DNA of 64,000 nt, from contig NZ_JARJHT010000001.1 in assembly GCF_029269745.1 (NCBI RefSeq), positions 1,364,001 to 1,428,000 on the forward strand. Reading direction: 5' to 3'. This DNA comes from Polluticoccus soli. Its GTDB lineage: Bacteria; Bacteroidota; Bacteroidia; Chitinophagales; Chitinophagaceae. The notes beneath the pieces were generated by a model. The model was not told where the DNA came from and made no database searches. It saw only the letters and a list, made by a program, of their open reading frames with translations. The first letter of the stretch is position 1, and the number at the start of each line of letters is the position of its first letter. The translations under genes were made by a program, and so were the position numbers. Positions 8,501 to 16,703 of this stretch are shown in pieces.

Positions 8501-10540
8501 GTGAGCTTCTTATATCCCTTGTTCCTGCTTGCGGGACTAACACTTGCCATACCGGTAATCATACACCTGTTCAATCTGCGCAGATATAAGACGGTGTTGT
8601 TCCCGCATACCCGTTTCCTGAAAAACATACAGCTCCGTTCACAGAAACAATCACAGGTCCGTTATAAATTGCTGCTGGCATTGCGCATGCTATTCCTTGC
8701 TGCACTGATACTCGCTTTCGCGCAACCATTCATCAGCAGCGGCAGCAAAACAGAGGGCGGCAACAGGTTGCAGGTGATCTATGTTGATAATTCTGGCAGC
8801 ATGTCACTCAAAAAATCAGCACGCAGCCTGCTCGACATAGCGAAAGACGCCGTCCGCAAGCAAGTTCGCCAGGCAGCACCCGGTACCCGCTTTGTACTCA
8901 TCACCAACGACAGGCCATCTGCCTATTCACCATTGCCGGCAGATAAAGTACTCGCAGAATTGAACTCGGTTGATATATCAGCCAGCACCCGTTCTTCAGA
9001 ACAGGTGCTGGCTACCGTGCAAAACCTGCTGCAAACTGAATCTGCCCACGGCGCAGACCTGTACTATTATTCAGATTTTCAGCGCAACGCTTTTTCCGCA
9101 CCACGCGACAAATCGCTAGCCAGCAACATAAAGTTCTTCGGCATACCTGTACAGGCCGATGCGGCCCGTAATATTTATATAGATACGGCTTACCTTGTAA
9201 GCCCTGTCCTGCAAACGGGCATGAGCAATCAACTAATCGTTCATAGCAAAGCAATCGGGGATGTACCCGATGAAAGCCCGGTGTTGCAGTTATCTATAAA
9301 TGGACAAGTGAAGAGTGCCTCCCAACTAAGCTTTAACGATAAAAAAGAAAGTGTGGATACGCTCAGCTTCCAGGTAAACGATACCCGCTGGCAGCAAATG
9401 ACGTTAAGTATCAATGACGCTGCTGTTCGCTTCGACGATATTTTTAGAATTACTGCACGTAGCGCACCCAACCTGTCAGTGCTCACTTTGAATGAAGGCG
9501 CACCCAACCCTTATATACAGGCCGCCTTCCGTTCTTACCAGGGTTTTAGGTTGAATCAACTCGATGTGTCACAGGCACCGGCCGACCTGAAAGAGTATAA
9601 CCTTGTCATATTAAATAATGTCACGCGGATAGACGAAGGCCTCGGTAAGATACTGGCCAATGCACTCAGCCAGGGACAAACCATTTGCATTTTCCCCGGC
9701 CGAAGCAATAGCGTTGCCGGCTTTGATGGACTGAAAATTCTGGGAGAGATTAGCTTTACGGGCATTGACACCGCTTCACAGGCAGCGGCTACGTTGCAGC
9801 AGGGCAGTCCCTTGGTGCGCGACCTGTTCGAACGTATCCCTGATAATGTTCAACTGCCGGTGGCCAACTGGCATTATATTATCAGCGCTGGCCTGTCTGC
9901 CAACCAGCAGGCCATACTCAGCTTCCGCAATGGCGATCCATTCCTGGCGCGATACACACCCTCAAAAGGACAATTATATATATCCGCTACCGCTGCAGAC
10001 CTACAGTCAGGCAACTTCCCGGGTAGCTATTTCTTCGTGCCGTTCCTGTACCAGATGACGATGCAATCGCGCGGGGGCGATGTGTACGCCATCACTTCCG
10101 GCAGGCAGCAGGCAGCATTTCTGCCACTGGCCGATGCCAGCGAACGTAATATGGTGCACCTGTACGGCGAGGACCTCGATGCCATACCGCCTCAACGAAC
10201 CAGCGGTTCTGGGGTTGAGATTTATGTGGACCAGGTGGTGCAGCAACCGGGTTTTTACACACTGGCTGCGCAGGGCTCAGATACCGTGATGGTGGCGCTC
10301 AACGAGGACAGGAAAGAATCGCAGCTGGATTTCTGGACCATGCGGGCGCTGAAAAACGAATGGAAAGGCGAGGGTGTTACCTGGCTGGAGCCATCTGAAA
10401 TAGGCGCGGCCGGCGATGGCGCAGCACTAGGCAGCTTCCCGCTTTGGAAAGTTTGTGCTATTTTAGCGCTGTTAATGCTGCTTGCAGAAACTGTAGTTTT
10501 GGCAGGCGGCCTTCGCAAACAAAACGTAGCCACTCAATAG
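8501..10540 (+). CDS. BatA-like membrane protein with VWA-type domain
   Basis: The 679-residue protein begins with the aerotolerance BatA N-terminal domain: a first helix (LYPLFLLAGLTLAIPVIIHLF), a basic NLRRYKTVLFPHTRFLK patch and a second helix near residues 60-78. A von Willebrand-like domain follows with VDNSGSMSLKKSA, a DxSxS MIDAS motif, then a long periplasmic region and a final helix at about residues 645-670. The function of such proteins in Bacteroidota is not established; BatA proteins are linked to envelope stress. The start codon is GTG. A TATATTTG box ends only 4 bases upstream (8489-8496), so the mRNA may be leaderless or nearly so. No moxR, batB or tpr partner adjoins it; a dihydroorotase-like gene follows after 5 bases. 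Confidence 0.82.
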   Translation: MSFLYPLFLLAGLTLAIPVIIHLFNLRRYKTVLFPHTRFLKNIQLRSQKQSQVRYKLLLALRMLFLAALILAFAQPFISSGSKTEGGNRLQVIYVDNSGSMSLKKSARSLLDIAKDAVRKQVRQAAPGTRFVLITNDRPSAYSPLPADKVLAELNSVDISASTRSSEQVLATVQNLLQTESAHGADLYYYSDFQRNAFSAPRDKSLASNIKFFGIPVQADAARNIYIDTAYLVSPVLQTGMSNQLIVHSKAIGDVPDESPVLQLSINGQVKSASQLSFNDKKESVDTLSFQVNDTRWQQMTLSINDAAVRFDDIFRITARSAPNLSVLTLNEGAPNPYIQAAFRSYQGFRLNQLDVSQAPADLKEYNLVILNNVTRIDEGLGKILANALSQGQTICIFPGRSNSVAGFDGLKILGEISFTGIDTASQAAATLQQGSPLVRDLFERIPDNVQLPVANWHYIISAGLSANQQAILSFRNGDPFLARYTPSKGQLYISATAADLQSGNFPGSYFFVPFLYQMTMQSRGGDVYAITSGRQQAAFLPLADASERNMVHLYGEDLDAIPPQRTSGSGVEIYVDQVVQQPGFYTLAAQGSDTVMVALNEDRKESQLDFWTMRALKNEWKGEGVTWLEPSEIGAAGDGAALGSFPLWKVCAILALLMLLAETVVLAGGLRKQNVATQ

Positions 10541-10545
10541 CGCAT

Positions 10546-11808
10546 ATGCTCGTGCTCATCCGACAGGCAAAGATCGTGGACCCACGATCTGATTTTCATG
10601 ATAAAACAGTTGACCTACTTATTGAGAATGGCAAGATAAAGTCCATCGGCTCTTCTCTGAAAGACAAGGCTGACAAAGTGATAGAAGCAGAAGGTCTGCT
10701 TGTAAGCCCGGGATGGGTGGACGTGCTCGCTGACTACCGCGAGCCGGGTTACGAACAAAAAGAAACGATCAATACAGGTCTTAACGCAGCAGCTGCAGGT
10801 GGTTTCACCGATGTACTGCTGGCCCCCAATACCAATCCTGTTGTCAGCACTAAGTCGATAGTTGAGTTTGTAGCTTCACGAGCAGCCAAACATGCAGTAA
10901 GTCTACATCCGCTGGGTGCCGCTACTCAGGATATAGAAGGCAAAACCTTATCGGAAATGCTGGACATGCGCAGCACGGGGGCAGTGGCTTTTACTGATGG
11001 CTGGAAACCGATACAGAATGCCAACCTGATGCTGAAAGCATTGGAATATATAAAAGCATTTGATGGTGTGTTGCTCCAGGTACCGGTAGAGATTTCATTA
11101 TCCGCCGGAGGGTTGATGCACGAAGGACCGATATCAACCCGCTTAGGCATGGCAGGCATTCCTGAGATGGCTGAGACTCTGATGGTGCACCGCGATATTG
11201 AATTACTTCGTTACACCAACTCGCGCCTGCATATCACTGGTGTATCCAGCGCTACTTCGGTAGAAATGATACGCAAGGCTAAGGCTGAAGGATTAAATAT
11301 TACCTGTTCGGTTACCCCTTACCATCTTGCACTGAACGATGAGGCTCTGACCACGTATAGCAGCATGTATAAAGTATCGCCGCCATTGCGTAGCGAGGCA
11401 GATCGCAAAGCATTGGTAGCCGGACTTAAAGACGGTACCATAGACTGTGTTGCCACTCACCACAGGCCGCAAGAATGGGATGCTAAAACCAAAGAATTTG
11501 AATATGCCGCCGATGGTATGAATATCCAGGAATGGGCGTTCAACATAATCTGGAAGGCTGCAGGTATAGAGGTAGGCCTGGACAGGCTGATCGAAGCCTT
11601 GTCGATAGCACCAGCAAAGATATTTGGCCTGGAGCGCACACCGGTGGCAGAAGGCGCAACAGCAACATTTACACTGTTCACCCTAAACGGCACACAAGCC
11701 ACCGATAAAATGAAATCGGCATCACGCAACAATCCATTCATCGGCGCAGAGCTCCCTTGCAAAGTAATAGGCATCGTTAACCGCAATAATCACAGCTTAA
11801 ATTCATAA
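10546..11808 (+). CDS. Dihydroorotase homologue lacking catalytic residues
   Basis: The 420-residue protein has the amidohydrolase fold and overall sequence of class I dihydroorotases (LLVSPGWVDVLADYREPGYE, TNPV, TPYHLAL, a C-terminal AKIFGL). The key residues are changed. The metal-binding His-x-His before REPG is Leu61-x-Asp63, the H-x-x-H strand reads LHITGVS with Gly for the second His, and the catalytic Asp of the usual DHAP motif is His305 (ATHHRPQEW). It is therefore probably not an active dihydroorotase. Known inactive homologues serve as structural partners of aspartate transcarbamoylase, but no pyrB is nearby. The frame is open from 10444 but ATG at 10546 gives the family N-terminus. 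It is 5 bases from the BatA-like gene and 2 from DUF4199. Confidence 0.85.
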   Translation: MLVLIRQAKIVDPRSDFHDKTVDLLIENGKIKSIGSSLKDKADKVIEAEGLLVSPGWVDVLADYREPGYEQKETINTGLNAAAAGGFTDVLLAPNTNPVVSTKSIVEFVASRAAKHAVSLHPLGAATQDIEGKTLSEMLDMRSTGAVAFTDGWKPIQNANLMLKALEYIKAFDGVLLQVPVEISLSAGGLMHEGPISTRLGMAGIPEMAETLMVHRDIELLRYTNSRLHITGVSSATSVEMIRKAKAEGLNITCSVTPYHLALNDEALTTYSSMYKVSPPLRSEADRKALVAGLKDGTIDCVATHHRPQEWDAKTKEFEYAADGMNIQEWAFNIIWKAAGIEVGLDRLIEALSIAPAKIFGLERTPVAEGATATFTLFTLNGTQATDKMKSASRNNPFIGAELPCKVIGIVNRNNHSLNS

Positions 11809-11810
11809 CT

Positions 11811-12314
11811 ATGGAACTGCAACAAACACACAAAATGTACGGGCTATTCACAGGTATAGCACTGATCATATTAGGACTTGTTTTGCATTTTGCGGGCCTG
11901 TCTTACGAGAGCTGGGCTAAGTGGCTGCAGTTTGGTATTTTCCTGGTCGCTATTTTGCTTAATGCAATGGCTTTTTCAAAAGCTAACAATCATAATATTA
12001 CCTTCGGTAATGCATTTAGCAGCGGCTTCAAAATGACATCTATTGTTACGCTGATCCTGATCGCCTGGACATTGATTTCACTTCAAATATTCCCGGAGAT
12101 AAAAGAGAAAGCCTTGGAAATTGCGATGACTGAAATGGAAAAGCAAAACCTCTCGGAAGAGCAGGCAGAAAAGGGTCTTTCTATGTGGCGCGACAACTTC
12201 ACAGTACTTAGCATCGGAGCAGTGTTATTAGCCTACATGTTCTGGGGCCTTGTATTTTCCCTGCTCGCTGCTGCTATCGCGAAGAAAAAGCCGCAGCAGC
12301 CAACTACAATGTAA
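11811..12314 (+). CDS. DUF4199 family membrane protein
   Basis: The 167-residue integral membrane protein has four hydrophobic segments, at about residues 11-30, 40-55, 70-92 and 135-158, with a charged loop (residues 100-130, rich in Glu and Lys) between the third and fourth. It matches the DUF4199 pattern common in Bacteroidota, for which no function is known. The gene starts 2 bases after the dihydroorotase homologue and is followed after 21 bases by a GT2 gene, so it is part of the same operon. Confidence 0.75.
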   Translation: MELQQTHKMYGLFTGIALIILGLVLHFAGLSYESWAKWLQFGIFLVAILLNAMAFSKANNHNITFGNAFSSGFKMTSIVTLILIAWTLISLQIFPEIKEKALEIAMTEMEKQNLSEEQAEKGLSMWRDNFTVLSIGAVLLAYMFWGLVFSLLAAAIAKKKPQQPTTM

Positions 12315-12335
12315 TTCTCCTATCTTAGCAAATCC

Positions 12336-13295
12336 ATGCACACGCCTGATATTTCGATCGTAGTACCTCTGTTCAATGAAGAAGAATCTTTACCGGAACT
12401 TGTAGACTGGATAGAGAAGGTATGCGGTGAACATGGCTATGTGCACGAGATCATTATGATAGATGACGGCAGTACCGACGATAGTTGGAAAGTGATCACA
12501 GAGCTGTCACAACAATATTCCGCTGTAAAAGGCATTAAATTTCAACGTAATTACGGTAAAAGCGCGGCTCTCAACGAGGGTTTCAAAGCTGCAGCCGGGA
12601 ACGTCATCATCACTATGGATGCCGACCTGCAAGACAGCCCCGACGAGATACCGGAACTCTACCGAATGATCACCGCCGATGGTTTTGACCTGGTGAGCGG
12701 CTGGAAAAAAGTTCGCTACGATAACGCCATAACAAAAAATCTTCCATCTAAACTATACAACGCTGTCAACCGCAGCATATCGGGCATCAAGCTGCACGAT
12801 ATGAACTGCGGGTTGAAATCATACCGCCGCAACGTGGTAAAAAGCATAGAAGTGTACGGCGAAATGCACCGTTTCATCCCTGTTCTGGCCAAAGCTGCGG
12901 GTTTCCGCAAAATAGGGGAGAAAGTAGTGGTACACCGCCCGCGGAAATATGGCCATTCCAAATTTGGCTGGGAGCGCTTCATCAATGGTTTCCTCGACCT
13001 CCTGTCTATCCAGTTTGTAAGCCGTTTTGGCAAAAAACCCATGCACTTCTTTGGACTTTGGGGGGTGCTGATGTTCCTCGTCGGCTTTATCATGACGGCG
13101 TGGCTGGTGGTAGAAAGACTGATGGTGGGCGTGAATTATGGCCTTACCAATAAGCCTCCATTCTACATAGCCCTTGCGGCAATGATCATGGGTACCCAAT
13201 TCTTCCTGGCGGGTTTTACGGCAGAACTGATCTCACGTAGCGCCGCCGACAGGAACCATTACCTGATCGAGGCCAAGCTTGGATTAGAAAAATAA
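12336..13295 (+). CDS. Glycosyltransferase family 2, polyprenyl-phosphate sugar transferase type
   Basis: This 319-residue enzyme has a cytosolic GT-A domain and two C-terminal helices (about residues 235-257 and 272-293), the layout of DPM1/GtrB/ArnC proteins, which load a sugar from a nucleotide donor on undecaprenyl phosphate. The nucleotide-binding start ISIVVPLFNEEESL, the DDGSTDDSW motif and the metal-binding MDADLQDSP are all present. Its product could feed the GT39-type transferase at 5764-7206, which needs a polyprenyl-linked donor (inference). It is the last gene of the run that starts with the BatA-like gene. Confidence 0.88.
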   Translation: MHTPDISIVVPLFNEEESLPELVDWIEKVCGEHGYVHEIIMIDDGSTDDSWKVITELSQQYSAVKGIKFQRNYGKSAALNEGFKAAAGNVIITMDADLQDSPDEIPELYRMITADGFDLVSGWKKVRYDNAITKNLPSKLYNAVNRSISGIKLHDMNCGLKSYRRNVVKSIEVYGEMHRFIPVLAKAAGFRKIGEKVVVHRPRKYGHSKFGWERFINGFLDLLSIQFVSRFGKKPMHFFGLWGVLMFLVGFIMTAWLVVERLMVGVNYGLTNKPPFYIALAAMIMGTQFFLAGFTAELISRSAADRNHYLIEAKLGLEK

Positions 13296-13388
13296 CCCCT
13301 CTTTTGCGGTTTTTTAACAGTATTTGAGAGAGGCATTTTAATCCTTTCTCATTTATTTCCGTCAAATTTGCGTTTTCTATTAAGTTTT

Positions 13389-15851
13389 ATGTACGCCATT
13401 CGTTCTATTGTAGCGGCGCTGGTTTTAATATGCCCGCTCCTCGCCTTTGCCCAAACACAGGAAAAGCCCGGAAAAATATCAGGTAAGATCATCAACGAGC
13501 TAAAGAAACCCGTAGAATATGCAACCGTTACCCTGTTACGCAAAGATTCTACTGTTGCTAACGGCGGCCTGACGGATGAATCTGGCAGCTTTTCGATCGA
13601 GCAAACAGGTACCGGAGATTTCTTGCTGCGCGTGAGCGGTATAGGCTTTACGACACGTACCGTAAATAATATCAGCATTACCCCGGCGGCCCTCGAAAAG
13701 AAGATGGGTACTATAGAAGTAGCTTCCAGCTCCCGCTCGCTGAAACAGGTAGAGGTAACCGCCGAGCGCGCCATGATAGAAATGACGGCTGAGAAAAAGG
13801 TATTCAACGTAGAGAAGAATATCACGTCCTCTGGCGGTAGCGCTGCCGACGTGCTGCAGAATGTACCATCTTTGACAATAGACGCGGACGGCGATGTACT
13901 GCTGCGCGGCAAAGAGACTACACTATTGATAGATGGCAAACCAGCCACCTTGCTTGCCGGTGATATTGCTACTGCCCTGCAATCCCTGCCCGGCGCCAGC
14001 ATTCAAAGTGTCGAGGTCATCACCAACCCGTCTGCCAAATATGATGCACAGGGTATGAGCGGTATCATCAACATCATCACTAAGAAGGATAAAAAAATGG
14101 GCTTCAATGGCTCGGTGACGGCAGGTGCGGGTACACATGATAAATACAATGGCGGTATCAACCTGAATCTTAAAAACGACAAGTGGAACATTTTCCTGAA
14201 CAGCAACTTCCGCAGCAATCGTAACTACCAGCGTAACACTACAAACCGTATCAACATTGACAGCACTTACTTCAATACGTTTGAAGACAATATCCGCGAG
14301 TTCGGTGGCTTCTTCAACACAATTGGCGCTGAATACTCTATAGATCAAAAGAACACGGTAACGCTTACACAAAACCTGAACCGCATGCGTTGGGGTGGCC
14401 ACGGCACCTCGGAGTTCAACAAGTTTGAGCAACCCATCCAGATCCGCAGCTTCGAACAGGTAGGCGGACCTTTCTCCACTTCTACCTCACTTGATTACAA
14501 ACATAAATTTGCTAAACCTGCGCAGGAGCTGACCACTAACGTAACCTACGCGCAAATGTGGGTGACAAGGACGCAAACATATCACACCACGAGCTTCGAC
14601 AGTAACGGTTCTGAGCTACCAACAGTATTTCAGAATGCTCCTGGTCAGGGTGGCAACAGGAGCCTTAATGCGCAAGCTGATTTTACCACTCCTTTCCTCA
14701 CTAAAACAGGCAGACTAGATGCCGGCTTAAAAACACAACTGTTCTGGTTCTACAGCGATAATGATCCAAAAATTGATACGTTGGATGATGGTAAGGACCA
14801 ACAAACTGACTCGCTGCTGCTGAATAATTACGATTATACCCAACATGTACATGCCGCTTACGGCAGCTTCAGCGACCAGCACAAAAATTGGTCGTACAAT
14901 GCCGGCCTGCGGTTGGAATATGCGACCTATGAGGGTACGTCGCTGGCATTAAAAGGAAACAAGTTCACCAACGATTACCTGGGCTTGTTCCCTTCAGCAT
15001 TTGTGTCTTACAAATTACCGAAGGAACAAGCTGTTAACCTGAGCTACACCCGCCGTACCAACCGTCCCGGTTTTATGCAGCTGATGCCTTATGTCGATAT
15101 CTCGAACCCACAGGATACCAGCATGGGCAATCCCGAACTGATACCGGAGTTCATACACAACACCGAGCTTAGCTACAACAGGCAAATAAAAGGCGGTCAT
15201 AGCCTGATGGCTAGTGTTTACTACCAGTACACACAAAACCTGATAGAGCGTGTGCGCACTTTCTACGAAGACAATGGTACCAGCTTCTCACAACCGCAAA
15301 ACCTGAACCACGGCACTACATATGGCTTGGAGCTAACCGGCCGTACACAGATCCTGCCTATCTGGGACCTGACGGCGAATGCTAATTTTTTCAGAAACGA
15401 AGTATCAGGCACGAATGTTGACAATAGCGGTTATAGTTGGTTCGCCAAGATGAATACCAATCTTCGTCTCCCTGCAGGTTTTGCCCTCCAGGTGAATGGC
15501 AATTACGAAGCGCCAAAAGTTGGCGTTCAGGGTATACAACAGGAAGTGTACTGGCTGGATATTGCCCTCCGCAAAAACCTGTTGAATAACAGGGCTACCC
15601 TGGTGCTGAACGTTTCGGATATATTAAATACAAGGAAGTACACCACCGTCTACGATCAGGGTACCTTCCGACAGGATGTATACCGCGACAAAGAAACACG
15701 CATTGGCAACGTGACGTTTACTTACAGGTTTGGCAAATCGGAGCAAAAAGCTCCGGCCGGCGGCCGCCGCGGCAAGAATAATGCTCCTGTTCCTCAAAAA
15801 GATAGGAATAATTTAAAAACTGATGACAATAGCGAGCAAGCTGGCTTTTGA
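13389..15851 (+). CDS. TonB-dependent outer-membrane receptor with carboxypeptidase-regulatory-like N-domain
   Basis: The 820-residue protein begins with a signal peptide (MYAIRSIVAALVLICPLLAFAQ). A carboxypeptidase-regulatory-like beta-sandwich follows at about residues 28-110 (GKISGKIINELKKPVEYATV), then a plug domain at about 130-225 (ADVLQNVPSLTIDADGDV, SVEVITNPSAKYDAQGMSG). A large beta-barrel follows whose last strand is VTFTYRFGKS. About 30 polar, basic residues trail the barrel, which is unusual for an OMP ending. No SusD partner adjoins, so it belongs to the stand-alone beta-barrel receptor group rather than to a polysaccharide locus; its substrate is unknown. ATG at 13389 is chosen over an upstream in-frame TTG because the signal peptide begins there. 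Confidence 0.88.
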   Translation: MYAIRSIVAALVLICPLLAFAQTQEKPGKISGKIINELKKPVEYATVTLLRKDSTVANGGLTDESGSFSIEQTGTGDFLLRVSGIGFTTRTVNNISITPAALEKKMGTIEVASSSRSLKQVEVTAERAMIEMTAEKKVFNVEKNITSSGGSAADVLQNVPSLTIDADGDVLLRGKETTLLIDGKPATLLAGDIATALQSLPGASIQSVEVITNPSAKYDAQGMSGIINIITKKDKKMGFNGSVTAGAGTHDKYNGGINLNLKNDKWNIFLNSNFRSNRNYQRNTTNRINIDSTYFNTFEDNIREFGGFFNTIGAEYSIDQKNTVTLTQNLNRMRWGGHGTSEFNKFEQPIQIRSFEQVGGPFSTSTSLDYKHKFAKPAQELTTNVTYAQMWVTRTQTYHTTSFDSNGSELPTVFQNAPGQGGNRSLNAQADFTTPFLTKTGRLDAGLKTQLFWFYSDNDPKIDTLDDGKDQQTDSLLLNNYDYTQHVHAAYGSFSDQHKNWSYNAGLRLEYATYEGTSLALKGNKFTNDYLGLFPSAFVSYKLPKEQAVNLSYTRRTNRPGFMQLMPYVDISNPQDTSMGNPELIPEFIHNTELSYNRQIKGGHSLMASVYYQYTQNLIERVRTFYEDNGTSFSQPQNLNHGTTYGLELTGRTQILPIWDLTANANFFRNEVSGTNVDNSGYSWFAKMNTNLRLPAGFALQVNGNYEAPKVGVQGIQQEVYWLDIALRKNLLNNRATLVLNVSDILNTRKYTTVYDQGTFRQDVYRDKETRIGNVTFTYRFGKSEQKAPAGGRRGKNNAPVPQKDRNNLKTDDNSEQAGF

Positions 15852-15892
15852 TTTCGCATTATATTTGAAAACGCATAAAAACTAAAGTAAGT

Positions 15893-16648
15893 ATGTATAA
15901 GGTGGTGAAGGTTGTTTTAATGGCAGGTATTGTGATGACTGGCGCACACAGCGCACAGGCCCAGTTTGGCGATGTGTTGAACAAGGCCAAAAAAGCTATG
16001 AACGATGCCGGTGTTAACACAGGTGGCAGAGGAGGAAGTTATACCAATACCGAAGCGGTAAGTGCGCTGAGGGAAGCGCTGAAAATAGGTACGCAAAACG
16101 CATCAGGCAGGTTGTCGACCGTGAACGGATTTTTTGGCAACCAGTTGATCAAGGTACTGATGCCACCTGAAGCTAAGAAAGTAGAGAATACACTTCGCAG
16201 CATAGGCATGGGCGACCAGGTGGATAAAGCCATCCTGTCGATGAACCGGGCGGCTGAAGATGCTTCGGGCAAGGCAGTACAAATATTTGTGAACGCTATC
16301 ACCAGCATGTCGGTAAGCGATGGTATCGCTATCGTACGCGGTGGACAAGGCGCTGCTACCAACTACCTGAAAAACAGGACCACCGGCGAGTTGACCAATG
16401 CTTTCCGTCCGATAGTTAATAATTCGCTGAACAAGGTGAACGCAACGAAATACTGGGGCGATGTATTTACTGTTTACAATGCTTTGCCTACAACAAGGCA
16501 AAAGGTGAATACCGACCTGGTTGCTTATGTAACCGAGCGTGCCCTGAACGGATTGTTCGTTACCATTGCTGACGAAGAGAACAAGATCAGGACCAATCCG
16601 GCGGCGAGGATCACCGATATCTTAAAGAAAGTGTTTGGCGCAGTATAG
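15893..16648 (+). CDS. DUF4197 family secreted protein
   Basis: The 251-residue protein has a signal peptide (residues 1-22, ending in SAQAQF) and a helical DUF4197 domain. The typical opening is visible: EAVSALREALKIGTQNAS, then NGFFGNQLIKVLMPPEAKKV. The family is periplasmic or outer-membrane-associated with no known role. TATATTTG at 15860-15867 lies 26 bases upstream and may be its promoter. It stands alone between the receptor and the DUF349 gene. Confidence 0.82.
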   Translation: MYKVVKVVLMAGIVMTGAHSAQAQFGDVLNKAKKAMNDAGVNTGGRGGSYTNTEAVSALREALKIGTQNASGRLSTVNGFFGNQLIKVLMPPEAKKVENTLRSIGMGDQVDKAILSMNRAAEDASGKAVQIFVNAITSMSVSDGIAIVRGGQGAATNYLKNRTTGELTNAFRPIVNNSLNKVNATKYWGDVFTVYNALPTTRQKVNTDLVAYVTERALNGLFVTIADEENKIRTNPAARITDILKKVFGAV

Positions 16649-16703
16649 AGCAAAGCGTCGTAATTTTATATAACAGGGCTTTTTAATTGTCACTTTATTC
16701 TAA

